Of a stretch of 64,000 bases of DNA, positions 7,883-16,028 are shown one piece after another; the first letter of the stretch is position 1; each line of letters starts with the position of its first letter. The notes beneath the pieces were generated by a model, which had not been told where the DNA came from, did not search any database, and was given only the letters and a program-made list of their open reading frames with translations. Source of the stretch: Bacteroides sedimenti (GTDB taxonomy: Bacteria > Bacteroidota > Bacteroidia > Bacteroidales > Bacteroidaceae); assembly GCF_040365225.1 (NCBI RefSeq), contig NZ_AP028055.1, forward strand, positions 1,550,001 through 1,614,000. The letters run 5' to 3'. Both the position numbers and the translations under genes were made by a program.

Positions 7883-9010
7883 TTAGAGCATTCCTTTGGT
7901 TGAAGGCAGTTCAAAATGATAAATATCTCTCTTTATCGCCATCTTCAGGGCACGGGCCAGAGCTTTGAAGATTCCTTCGATCTTGTGATGCTCGTTCTGC
8001 CCTTCGGCTTTGATGTTCAGATTCATTTTTGCAGCATCGCTCAGGGATTTAAAGAAATGCAGGAACATTTCGGTAGGCATCTCTCCTATCTTCTCGCGTT
8101 TGAATTCTGCATCCCATACCAGCCAAGGGCGTCCGCCAAAGTCGAGTGCCACCTGACACAGGCAGTCGTCCATCGGCAAACAATAGCCATAACGTTCGAT
8201 GCCGCGCTTGCTACCCAAAGCTTTATAGATGCATTCGCCCAGTGCAATGGCTGTATCTTCAATGGTGTGGTGTTCGTCCACCTCCAAATCGCCTTTTACC
8301 CTGATAGTTAAGTCCATCCCCGAATGTTTGCCGATTTGCTCGAGCATATGGTCAAAGAATCCCAGTCCGGTAGAGATATTGCACGTTCCTGATCCGTCTA
8401 AGTTTATTTTAATCAGAATATCGGTTTCTTTAGTTGTTCGCTGCACTTGAGCGGTACGTTCACCGGCGAAAAGGAATTCGGTAACACGGTCCCAGTCGGC
8501 AGTTACCAAAACACATACATCTTCGAGCCCTTTACGTTTCAACTCATCAGTTGAATCCTGCATAAAGATGGCTTTGCACCCAATATTCTTTGCCAGCTGA
8601 ACATCTGTAATGCGATCGCCAATAACAAAGCTTCCGGCCAAATCATACGCACCTTCCTGCAGGTATTTCCCCATCATTCCGATTCCCGGTTTGCGGTTGG
8701 GACTCTTCTCTTCGGGCATGCTGGGGTCGATGAGGATGTCATCGAACGTGATTCCTTCGTTCTCGAATGCTTTCAGCATTTTGTTGTGTGCCGGCCAAAA
8801 GGTGTGTTCCGGGAAAGAGTCTGTACCTAGCCCATCCTGGTTGGTAACCATCACAAATTCAAAATCGAGTTTGCTTCTGATAAATCCGAGATTTCGGAAA
8901 ACCTTGGGGTAAAACTCCAGCTTATCGAGCGAATCGAGCTGATAATCAACTGGCGGCTCAATAACCAGCGTCCCGTCTCTATCTATAAATAGTACTTTCT
9001 TCATGCCCAT
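7883..9010 (-). CDS. hisB: Histidine biosynthesis bifunctional protein HisB
   Basis: A 375-residue fusion of histidinol-phosphatase (about 1-165) and imidazoleglycerol-phosphate dehydratase (about 184-375), catalysing steps 6 and 8 of histidine synthesis in the cytoplasm. The HAD phosphatase half has FIDRDGT (Asp10, Asp12) and the Cys/His segment is replaced by PEEKSPNRKPGIGMM with GDRITDVQLAKNIG. The dehydratase half shows GLGFFDHMLEQIGKHSGMDL, EVDEHHTIEDTA and NEHHKIEG, the metal-binding histidines of the family. The fusion is known in enteric bacteria and in Bacteroidetes. Last gene of the his run; ATG at 9010 or at 9004 are both possible. It lies 3 nt after hisC. Confidence 0.95.
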   Translation of the reverse strand: MGMKKVLFIDRDGTLVIEPPVDYQLDSLDKLEFYPKVFRNLGFIRSKLDFEFVMVTNQDGLGTDSFPEHTFWPAHNKMLKAFENEGITFDDILIDPSMPEEKSPNRKPGIGMMGKYLQEGAYDLAGSFVIGDRITDVQLAKNIGCKAIFMQDSTDELKRKGLEDVCVLVTADWDRVTEFLFAGERTAQVQRTTKETDILIKINLDGSGTCNISTGLGFFDHMLEQIGKHSGMDLTIRVKGDLEVDEHHTIEDTAIALGECIYKALGSKRGIERYGYCLPMDDCLCQVALDFGGRPWLVWDAEFKREKIGEMPTEMFLHFFKSLSDAAKMNLNIKAEGQNEHHKIEGIFKALARALKMAIKRDIYHFELPSTKGML

Positions 9011-9013
9011 ATG

Positions 9014-10051
9014 TTATTTGTATTGTTGTAATGCCTCAATCAGTTGGTCGTTCTCCTGACGGGTACCAACAGTTATCCGCAGACAATCCTTGCAAAGAGC
9101 TATGGAACTGCGGTTGCGGACAATAATGCCTTTGCCCACCAAGTAGTTATAAATGGACTTTGCATCGGTTACTTTGGTCAGGAAAAAGTTGGCATCCGTA
9201 GGATAGATTTTTTCCACACAAGGTAGTGCAGTAAAGGCTTCTATCAGATATGAACGTTCACCAATCAGTTTTTTCACCCACGCTTCTACCTGGTCGTATT
9301 TCTTCAGCACTTGCATCGCTTGTTGTTGAGTAAGCTGGTTTACATTATAGGGATACTTTATCTTGTTGAGAATATCGATAATGTCTCTGGAAGCGAAGGC
9401 CATCCCCAGACGAATTGCAGCGCATCCCCCTGCTTTGGAAAATGTTTGAAGTACAATCAGATTTGGATGTTTATCCAGTTCGGAAAGGAAAGAAGGCTTG
9501 TCTGAGAAATCGATGTAGGCCTCATCCAGAACAACCAGCCCTTCGAAAGAATTAAGAACTTTCTCAATTTCCGAACGCAACAATTCGTTACCCGTAGGAT
9601 TATTGGGCGAGCACAGGAAAATCAGTTTAGTATGCTCATCGGTGGCGGTAAGAATTTCATCGGCCGAGAATTGAAAATCTTCATTGAGTAACACTTTGCG
9701 ATACTCCACATTGTTCACATCGGCACACACTTGGTACATTCCGTAAGTTGGGTCGATGGCAACCACATTATCTTTATCGGGTTCACAAAAAGCGCGAAAC
9801 ACCAAGTCGATGGCTTCATCGCTGCCGTTGCCCAGGAAGATACTCTCTGGTTTCACTCTCTTGATGGGAGCAATCATTTCCTTCAGGTCTCGTTGCAAAG
9901 GGTCGGGATAGCGGTTGAACGGAGTGTTATAGGGATTCTCATTGGCATCAAGAAAAACAGAAGCCTCCACTCCTTTATATTCGTCACGGGCCGAAGAGTA
10001 GGGTTTCAGTTCCCAGATGTTCGGACGCGTTAATTCTTTTAATGCTTTCAT
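9014..10051 (-). CDS. hisC: Histidinol-phosphate aminotransferase
   Basis: A 345-residue PLP-dependent class I/II aminotransferase of the normal length for HisC. It converts imidazole-acetol phosphate and glutamate to histidinol phosphate. Seen: FLDANENPYNTPFNRYPDP near the N-terminus, IFLGNGSDEAIDL, the FLCSPNNPTGN substrate/PLP segment, VVLDEAYIDFS with the PLP aspartate, the Schiff-base lysine in LQTFSKAGG (about residue 207), and the RITVGT phosphate-binding arginine near the C-terminus. It sits 4 nt after hisD and 3 nt before hisB, so translation is probably coupled. Confidence 0.96.
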   Translation of the reverse strand: MKALKELTRPNIWELKPYSSARDEYKGVEASVFLDANENPYNTPFNRYPDPLQRDLKEMIAPIKRVKPESIFLGNGSDEAIDLVFRAFCEPDKDNVVAIDPTYGMYQVCADVNNVEYRKVLLNEDFQFSADEILTATDEHTKLIFLCSPNNPTGNELLRSEIEKVLNSFEGLVVLDEAYIDFSDKPSFLSELDKHPNLIVLQTFSKAGGCAAIRLGMAFASRDIIDILNKIKYPYNVNQLTQQQAMQVLKKYDQVEAWVKKLIGERSYLIEAFTALPCVEKIYPTDANFFLTKVTDAKSIYNYLVGKGIIVRNRSSIALCKDCLRITVGTRQENDQLIEALQQYK

Positions 10052-10055
10052 GGTT

Positions 10056-11342
10056 TTATGATTTTAATGTATTAAGCCTTACGGTGACTGCATTCTTGTG
10101 TGCATCCAGTTGCTCGTTGGCAGCCATAATTTCGATGGCCGGGCCAATGGTTTGAATGCCTTCGCGACTGATCTCCTGGAAGGTGATTTTACGGATAAAG
10201 CTATCGAGGCTGACTCCGCTGTAAGCCTTGGCATATCCGTTGGTAGGAAGTGTATGGTTGGTGCCCGAAGCATAGTCGCCCGCACTCTCGGGAGTAAGCG
10301 ACCCAAGGAATACCGACCCGGCGTTGGAGATTCTTTCTGCTACCGCCATGTAATCTTCCGTCTCCAGAATAAGATGCTCGGGGGCATAATCGTTGGTCAT
10401 TTCGATGGCCTCATCCAGATTATTCACGAGAATCAGTTTGCTGTTTTCCAAAGATTTTGAAGCAATCTCTTTCCGAGGAAGACGTGCAAGCTGTTGTTCC
10501 ACCTCTTCGACCACCTTTTCTATTAAAGCAGGAGAAGTAGTAATCAGTATTGCCTGACTATCCACCCCATGTTCGGCCTGAGACAAAAGATCGGCAGCCA
10601 CAAAAGCCGGATTGGCAGAGGCATCGGCAAGTACTTCTACCTCCGACGGACCGGCGGGCATATCGATAGCAACATCGCGTAGAGAGACAAGTTGCTTGGC
10701 GGCAGTTACGTACTGATTTCCCGGACCGAAGATTTTATAAACCTTGGGGACCGATTCTGTACCATATGCCATGGCGGCAATAGCCTGTACCCCACCCGCT
10801 TTGAAGATTTTGCTCACACCTGCCTGACTGGCGGCGAACAGAATAGCTGGGTGAACTTTTCCTTCACGGTTGGGAGGTGTGCAAAGCACAATCTCCTTGC
10901 ATCCTGCAATACGTGCCGGAACAGCGAGCATCAGAACCGTAGAGAAGAGAGGGGCCGTTCCGCCCGGAACATACAATCCCACCTTTTCAATTCCCACTGC
11001 TTTCTGCCAGCAAACCACTCCCGGGCGAGTTTCCACCTTCTTTCCTGTGAATACTTGTGCCCTGTGAAATGTATCAATATTCTCTTTTGCAAGCAGGATG
11101 GCAGCTTTTAACTCTTCGCTGACCAGCGCTTCGGCTTCGCGAAGTTCTTCGGGTGTAACCGCCAGATTGCCGAGCTGCACCTTATCAAAGGTAGCTTCAT
11201 ACTCCAGAACAGCCTGATCGCCTTCACTCTTTACACGGTTCAGGATGCCCAGAACCGTATCATTGAGACTGTCGGTGTTGAGTGCAGGGCGTTTCAGGAT
11301 TTCCTGCCAATCTTCTTTTTTCGGATAGTTGATTACTTTCAT
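10056..11342 (-). CDS. hisD: Histidinol dehydrogenase
   Basis: A 428-residue enzyme, normal length, performing the last two oxidations from L-histidinol to L-histidine with NAD and zinc. Seen: GLYVPGGTAPLFSTVLMLA, IFGPGNQYVTAAKQLV, IDMPAGPSEVEVLAD, DLLSQAEHGVDSQAIL with the zinc Gln-His pair, APEHLIL, and GSVFLGSLTPESAGDYASG then TNHTLPT. It lies 4 nt after hisG and 4 nt before hisC in an uninterrupted operon. Confidence 0.97.
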   Translation of the reverse strand: MKVINYPKKEDWQEILKRPALNTDSLNDTVLGILNRVKSEGDQAVLEYEATFDKVQLGNLAVTPEELREAEALVSEELKAAILLAKENIDTFHRAQVFTGKKVETRPGVVCWQKAVGIEKVGLYVPGGTAPLFSTVLMLAVPARIAGCKEIVLCTPPNREGKVHPAILFAASQAGVSKIFKAGGVQAIAAMAYGTESVPKVYKIFGPGNQYVTAAKQLVSLRDVAIDMPAGPSEVEVLADASANPAFVAADLLSQAEHGVDSQAILITTSPALIEKVVEEVEQQLARLPRKEIASKSLENSKLILVNNLDEAIEMTNDYAPEHLILETEDYMAVAERISNAGSVFLGSLTPESAGDYASGTNHTLPTNGYAKAYSGVSLDSFIRKITFQEISREGIQTIGPAIEIMAANEQLDAHKNAVTVRLNTLKS

Positions 11343-11346
11343 AGTA

Positions 11347-12198
11347 TTAAAGAATCATTTTTTCGATAGGTAGAACCAGAATGCCTTCAGCTCCGAGGGA
11401 TTTCAGCTTACCGATGATTTCCCAGAAACTCTTTTCGTCGAGCACGGTGTGTACCGAGCACCAATCTTCCTGAGCAAGCGGCATCACTGTGGGACTCTTC
11501 ATTCCGGGAAGCACCTCAATTATTTCTTTCAGCTTATCTTTCGGAGCATTCATTAGCACATATTTCTTGTCCTCGGCCGTTTTTACTGCATCCATACGGA
11601 ACAGCAACTCTTCGAGAATCTCCTTGTTTTCAGACGACATTTTCTTGTAACCGATTAGCAATGCCTCCGACTTCATGATTACTTCTACCTCTTTCAGGCG
11701 GTTGCTTACCAATGTAGAACCTGAGCTGACAATATCAAAAATGGCATCAGCCAGTCCGATACCCGGAGCTACCTCCACAGAACCATTGATCACGTGAATC
11801 TCTGTCTCTACTCCGTTGGCTTTCATAAATTTCTCAAGAATAACCGGATATGAAGTTGCAATCTTCTTACCATTGAACCAAGAAAGTCCGGGGTATTCAA
11901 TATCTTTAGGAATAGCCAGAGAAAGACGGCATTTGCTAAAGCCAAGTCGTTTCACGATTTCGGCATCTTCGTTCTTCTCAACATATTCATTTTCGCCCAC
12001 AATACCCAGATCGGCAACTCCGGTAGCTACTGCCTGTGGAATATCATCATCACGAAGGTACAACACCTCGACAGGGAAATTGGTTGACTGAACAAGGAGG
12101 GATCTCTTGTGTGAACTTAGTTTAATGTCTGATTCTTCAAAAAGGGCCATTGTTTCTTCGAATAAACGACCTTTAGCTTGTACGGCAATTCTTAGCAT
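11347..12198 (-). CDS. hisG: ATP phosphoribosyltransferase (long form)
   Basis: A 283-residue HisG, the committed first step, joining ATP and PRPP. The length and the C-terminal about 75 residues (LMNAPKDKLKEIIEVLPGMK, MPLAQEDWCSVHTVLDE) mark the long form with an ACT-like regulatory domain for histidine feedback. Other marks are MLRIAVQAKGRLFEETMALF, VADLGIVGENEY and the PRPP loop in FDIVSSGSTLVSNRL. First structural gene after the attenuator: the ATG at 12198 is 35 nt beyond the U-run of the terminator hairpin. No HisZ is needed with the long form. Confidence 0.96.
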   Translation of the reverse strand: MLRIAVQAKGRLFEETMALFEESDIKLSSHKRSLLVQSTNFPVEVLYLRDDDIPQAVATGVADLGIVGENEYVEKNEDAEIVKRLGFSKCRLSLAIPKDIEYPGLSWFNGKKIATSYPVILEKFMKANGVETEIHVINGSVEVAPGIGLADAIFDIVSSGSTLVSNRLKEVEVIMKSEALLIGYKKMSSENKEILEELLFRMDAVKTAEDKKYVLMNAPKDKLKEIIEVLPGMKSPTVMPLAQEDWCSVHTVLDEKSFWEIIGKLKSLGAEGILVLPIEKMIL

Positions 12199-12232
12199 AA
12201 GTTTATTGTATTTTTAATTATTAAGCAATAAC

Positions 12233-12261
12233 AAAAAAAAGGCTCACCAATACGGTAAGCC
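12233..12261 (-). terminator. Attenuator terminator of the his leader
   Basis: On the minus strand GGCTTACC, a 5-nt loop GTATT and GGTGAGCC form an 8-bp GC-rich stem with one U-G pair, followed directly by eight U. It lies between the leader peptide stop (12291) and hisG (12198), as expected for the intrinsic terminator of an amino-acid attenuator. Confidence 0.88.
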
Positions 12262-12290
12262 TTCTTTTATCTCATATATATATACACAAG

Positions 12291-12356
12291 CTATACGCCC
12301 ACCGATGAATCGTCAGGAAAATGATGATGATGATGATGTGTAGCTGTAATAATCAT
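12291..12356 (-). CDS. hisL: his operon leader peptide with six consecutive histidines
   Basis: A 21-residue reading frame: ATG at 12356, MIITAT, then six CAT codons in a row, then FPDDSSVGV and TAG at 12291. It starts 25 nt after a strong promoter and ends 30 nt before a terminator hairpin upstream of hisG. Ribosome stalling at the His codons when charged tRNA-His is scarce would let an alternative RNA structure form and transcription continue. This is the established logic of enteric his attenuation; in this organism it is inferred from layout. The antiterminator pairing was not worked out in detail. Confidence 0.9.
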   Translation of the reverse strand: MIITATHHHHHHFPDDSSVGV

Positions 12357-12380
12357 GCTGTTTTTTATTTATTAATGCGA

Positions 12381-12412
12381 CAAAAGTAAACTAATCTATT
12401 TGTTTCTCCAAA
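12381..12412 (-). promoter_or_regulatory. Promoter of the his operon
   Basis: On the minus strand TTTG (12412-12409), 20 bp, then TACTTTTG (12388-12381), matching the Bacteroides TTTG / TAnnTTTG consensus. The transcript would begin around 12375, just before the leader peptide ATG at 12356. Confidence 0.8.
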
Positions 12413-12438
12413 TAATTATCACAAAAAGATGTTAGTTT

Positions 12439-12933
12439 CTAGCAATTTATTTGTTTGACCTCCTTTTCTTCCACTTCGCAGCCCATGAAAGCCATCTCCT
12501 CTTTCACCTTATCCTGAGAGAAAGTGAAGTAGGTACAAATGGCTTTAGTACAGAGTTCGCCGGCGGCATTGTACAACCGACCCTCAATTACTACCAAGTT
12601 GCGTTTTACTTCCTGAATTGTAGCACGAAGTGTTAGAAAAGCATCGTTGGTGCTGACCGCTTTCATGTAACGCGTCTCCATCTTGGAGGTTACTCCTGTG
12701 GTCTGTAATTTCCGCAGAATAGCCCAGGCACATATTTCGTCGAGTAAAACAGCCTGAATACCGCCATGAAGAGTATCAATCCATCCTTGAAACTGCGGTT
12801 GAGGTTTCCATACGCTGACAATCTCATCGCCATCTTCATAGAAATCCATCTGCAGTCCGCTAGTATTCTTTTTGGAACAACCAAAACAGTTGTACCCTTC
12901 TTTATTACTCCATGGATTAATTATCTTCTTCAT
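12439..12933 (-). CDS. PaaI-family hotdog thioesterase
   Basis: A 164-residue protein with the hotdog fold of acyl-CoA thioesterases. Seen: an N-terminal NCFGCSKKNTSGLQM, then FQGWIDTLHGGIQAVLLDE, the helix-with-acid segment typical of the PaaI/acyl-CoA thioesterase family, and the sheet segment TRYMKAVSTNDAFLTLRATI. It probably hydrolyses small acyl-CoA esters in the cytoplasm; the substrate cannot be told. The last residues (MGCEVEEKEVKQINC) are extra to the fold. It starts 21 nt downstream of dsbD and is probably the last gene of that transcript. Confidence 0.8.
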   Translation of the reverse strand: MKKIINPWSNKEGYNCFGCSKKNTSGLQMDFYEDGDEIVSVWKPQPQFQGWIDTLHGGIQAVLLDEICAWAILRKLQTTGVTSKMETRYMKAVSTNDAFLTLRATIQEVKRNLVVIEGRLYNAAGELCTKAICTYFTFSQDKVKEEMAFMGCEVEEKEVKQINC

Positions 12934-12954
12934 GACATCAATATTTTAAGCTAG

Positions 12955-14982
12955 TTATTTCTTGTAATTTGCCAGACCTTTCTTAAGGAACTCAACATAC
13001 TTGCCAATGTCTTCATTGTAAGAGTATGATCTGTTTAGCGGTTTGCCTTCATTGTTCAGCAACACATAAAATGGCTGAGCATTTGAGCCGAACTTGGTTC
13101 TTTGTAAATAGCTCCATTTGTCGCCAATAGTACGCAGAATTCTCTCGGTTCCGTTTTCTGTAACAGTAATCGGTGCAGGAAGAGGTCTCTTATCGTCTAC
13201 ATATAATGAAATCAAAACATAATCGTTCTCGATAATGCTGCTTACCTTTGGGTCAATCCATACGGCAAGCTCCATCTTACGACAGTTTACACAGCCAAAC
13301 CCTGTAAAGTCGACCATAACTGGCTTTCCTTGTTCCTGGGCATATTTCATTCCGGCATCATAATCATCAAACTTGGCATGTATCTCTTTGGTATAAAGAT
13401 TAAAATCCTGCGTATTCATCGGAGGTGAGAAAGCACTCACTGCCTTCAAAGGTGCGCCCCACAATCCCGGAACCATATACACGGCAAAAGCCAGTGAAAT
13501 CATGGCCAGGAAGAATGAAGGTACCGACACCTTACCATCTTCATCATCGTGCGGGAAACGGATCTTGCCCAACAGATAGAATCCGAGCAAGGCAAAGATT
13601 ACAATCCAAAGAGCAAGGAAGGTTTCACGGTCGAGCAATCTCCAGCCATAAGCCAAGTCGGCCACCGAGAAGAACTTCAGGGCAAAGGCAAGCTCAAGGA
13701 AACCTAATACCACCTTAACCTTATTCATCCATCCGCCCGAACGTGGCATAGATTTCAGCCATGAAGGGAAGAGGGCGAACAGTGTGAAAGGCAAAGCCAA
13801 TGCGATGGCAAAGCCAAGCATTCCGACTGCCGGTGCAACAATGCTACCTGTAGTGGATACCTCTACCAGCAAGAATCCGATGATAGGACCAGTGCAGGAG
13901 AAGGAAACAAGAGTAAGTGTGAAAGCCATCAGGAAGATGCTGAGCAATCCACTTGTTTTCTCGGCTTTACTATCCACTTTAGTACTCCAGGATGATGGCA
14001 GTGTAATTTCGAACGCCCCAAAGAAGGAGGCGGCAAAAACTACCAGCATCAGGAAGAAGAGAATATTAAATACCGCATTTGTAGAAAGAGCATTCAATGC
14101 ACTTGCTCCGAAAAGCAATGTCACGGCAAGCCCAAGAGCCAGATAAATTACAATGATAGACGCACCATACAGAATTGCATCACGAATTCCTTTCTTTCTA
14201 TTCTGCGAACGCTTCAAGAAGAAACTCACCGTCATAGGGATTATAGGCCATACACAAGGTGTGAAAAGAGCCAGTAATCCTCCAAGAAAACCAGTTACAA
14301 AAATATATATCCAAGAAAGGTTTTTATGATCAACACCACCTCCAAAGCTTTGAAGTTCTTTAATTACAGGCTTCCAGTAATTGGAAACTGCAACTGAATC
14401 TGAAACCGCTATGGTATCTGATGCAGCAGTTACTTTCAACGTATCTACCAACTGAGAGGCATTTTCCTGTTGTGCTGCATCATTTGTAGCTTCACCAGCC
14501 AATGCGGCCTCTTTTACAGCCTTTGCACTTCCTTTACCCTTAAAATTAAAGGGAACAGAGGTGGGTGGTAAACAGTTTTCATCATTGCAGGCTCCATATT
14601 CCAGATAACCCTTGATGCTGTAGTTCGCCCCTGTTATCTTTATTTTTTGAGAGAGAACTACTTTATTTTCAAAGTAGCGTACATTCATCTCAAACAATTT
14701 ATCGAATTTAGCAATCTCTTTGGTGAGTGGAGTCAGTTTACCTTCCAGTTTGGCTCCTTCAATCTTTTCTACATTAAATGTTGCAGAGATAGGTCCTCCA
14801 GAAGGAAGATTCACTGAGTACACATGCCATCCCTCGTCAATAGTTCCGGTAAAGCGGATTTCTACTTCTGTCTCGCTGATGTTCTTTAATTCTGTCTTAA
14901 AGCTGACAGGATCAAGCATTTGAGCAGAAGCTGGTCCTATCAGGACGAACAACAGTAAAAATATAGATAATATTTTTCTCAT
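12955..14982 (-). CDS. dsbD: Thiol:disulfide interchange protein DsbD-like
   Basis: A 675-residue protein with the three-part plan of DsbD, which carries electrons from cytoplasmic thioredoxin across the inner membrane. A signal peptide (to about residue 20, PASAQ) is followed by an N-terminal DsbD-alpha-like beta domain (to about 190) with the pair NDENCLPP, then about eight membrane segments with the two-cysteine type motifs FTPCVWPIIPM and SFSCTGPIIG, and a C-terminal thioredoxin domain with Cys564-Val-Asn-Cys567 in VDFTGFGCVNCRKME. It is co-oriented with and 16 nt from the Dabb gene. It likely keeps exported thioredoxin-like proteins such as the one at 2335-3459 reduced; that link is inference. 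Confidence 0.93.
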   Translation of the reverse strand: MRKILSIFLLLFVLIGPASAQMLDPVSFKTELKNISETEVEIRFTGTIDEGWHVYSVNLPSGGPISATFNVEKIEGAKLEGKLTPLTKEIAKFDKLFEMNVRYFENKVVLSQKIKITGANYSIKGYLEYGACNDENCLPPTSVPFNFKGKGSAKAVKEAALAGEATNDAAQQENASQLVDTLKVTAASDTIAVSDSVAVSNYWKPVIKELQSFGGGVDHKNLSWIYIFVTGFLGGLLALFTPCVWPIIPMTVSFFLKRSQNRKKGIRDAILYGASIIVIYLALGLAVTLLFGASALNALSTNAVFNILFFLMLVVFAASFFGAFEITLPSSWSTKVDSKAEKTSGLLSIFLMAFTLTLVSFSCTGPIIGFLLVEVSTTGSIVAPAVGMLGFAIALALPFTLFALFPSWLKSMPRSGGWMNKVKVVLGFLELAFALKFFSVADLAYGWRLLDRETFLALWIVIFALLGFYLLGKIRFPHDDEDGKVSVPSFFLAMISLAFAVYMVPGLWGAPLKAVSAFSPPMNTQDFNLYTKEIHAKFDDYDAGMKYAQEQGKPVMVDFTGFGCVNCRKMELAVWIDPKVSSIIENDYVLISLYVDDKRPLPAPITVTENGTERILRTIGDKWSYLQRTKFGSNAQPFYVLLNNEGKPLNRSYSYNEDIGKYVEFLKKGLANYKK

Positions 14983-14998
14983 TCAATTTAAATTTTAA

Positions 14999-15298
14999 TC
15001 AAAACTCATAATCTACACATGCACGATTTTCCTTTACTTCCGCAAGAATCTTACCAGCAGCAACGTGCAACGGATGTTTAGCATAGTAGTTAACATCTTC
15101 CAATGAGTCGAATTCACTTACCAGAGCAATATCATAAGCCTCAGCAGGATTCATATTAAATCTTACTTCAATACTACGGATGACATCAATATCTTTGGGT
15201 AAAGCTTCGATGGCATCTTTAAATTGGTTCATTACTGCAAGCTTTTCACTTTCGGATTCCATTTTTTTTAACTGAAACAATACAATGTGTCGTACCAT
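14999..15298 (-). CDS. Dabb (stress-responsive A/B barrel) domain protein
   Basis: A 99-residue protein, the usual length of a single dimeric alpha/beta barrel (Dabb) domain. It opens MVRHIVLFQLK, the hallmark His-containing first strand, followed by FKDAIEALPKDIDVIRSIEV, YDIALVSEFDSLEDVNYYA and the closing HPLHVAAGKILAEVKENRAC. Function in bacteria is mostly unknown; some relatives are monooxygenases or cyclases. It is the first gene of the run continuing into dsbD. Confidence 0.85.
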   Translation of the reverse strand: MVRHIVLFQLKKMESESEKLAVMNQFKDAIEALPKDIDVIRSIEVRFNMNPAEAYDIALVSEFDSLEDVNYYAKHPLHVAAGKILAEVKENRACVDYEF

Positions 15299-15301
15299 AC
15301 G

Positions 15302-15331
15302 TTGTTTTATTAATTAATTATGCTATTTTTG
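15302..15331 (+). promoter_or_regulatory. Promoter of udk
   Basis: TTG at 15302-15304, 19 bp, then TATTTTTG at 15324-15331. A transcript from here would exclude the GTG at 15331 as a start and supports the ATG at 15403. Confidence 0.7.
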
Positions 15332-15402
15332 TGAATAGTTCTAGTTCTATTTATGAACTGTGCACAAAATTAAGTTATTTGTTTAAATTACAATCTAAAT
15401 AC

Positions 15403-16020
15403 ATGTTAATAATAGGAATTGCCGGTGGAACGGGATCCGGAAAATCAACCGTAGTTCGAAAAATTTTTGAAAGCCTGCCCAAGGATGAAGTAGTCTTACT
15501 TCCTCAAGACTCATATTACAAGGATAGTAGTCATGTTCCAGTAGAAGAAAGACAATTTATCAACTTCGACCATCCAGATTCTTTTGAGTGGGAATTACTT
15601 TCCAAACATATTCAGATGCTGAAAAAAGGAAACAGCATTGAACAGCCAACCTACTCTTACCTAACATGCACGCGTCAACCTGAGACCATTCACATTGAAC
15701 CACGAGAGGTAATTATCGTTGAAGGAATTCTAGCCTTATGTGATGAAAAACTACGTAACTTAATGGATCTGAAAGTGTTTGTTGATGCCGACCCGGATGA
15801 ACGACTTATTCGTGTAATAAACAGGGATATCGTGGAACGGGGGCGTACTGCCGAAATGGTAATGGAGAGATATACACGTATATTGAAGCCTATGCATCAG
15901 CAGTTTATAGAACCAACAAAAAGATATGCTGACCTGATTGTTCCGCAAGGTGGAAATAACCAGGTTGCTATTGATATATTGACGATGTTTATCGAAAAAA
16001 ACATTGAACAGGATAAATAA
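15403..16020 (+). CDS. udk: Uridine kinase
   Basis: A 205-residue uridine/cytidine kinase, the usual length, phosphorylating uridine with ATP or GTP in pyrimidine salvage. Start chosen at ATG 15403 (MLIIGIAGGTGSGKST), which puts the P-loop at residues 8-16 as in the family; the frame is open upstream to 15331 but that part precedes the likely transcription start. Other marks: LLPQDSYYKD, INFDHPDSFEWELL, QPTYSYLTCTR, VEGILAL, and the lid RVINRDIVERGRTAEMVMER. It is 8 nt upstream of the MltF-like gene and shares its transcript. Confidence 0.95.
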   Translation: MLIIGIAGGTGSGKSTVVRKIFESLPKDEVVLLPQDSYYKDSSHVPVEERQFINFDHPDSFEWELLSKHIQMLKKGNSIEQPTYSYLTCTRQPETIHIEPREVIIVEGILALCDEKLRNLMDLKVFVDADPDERLIRVINRDIVERGRTAEMVMERYTRILKPMHQQFIEPTKRYADLIVPQGGNNQVAIDILTMFIEKNIEQDK

Positions 16021-16028
16021 AAGAAATT

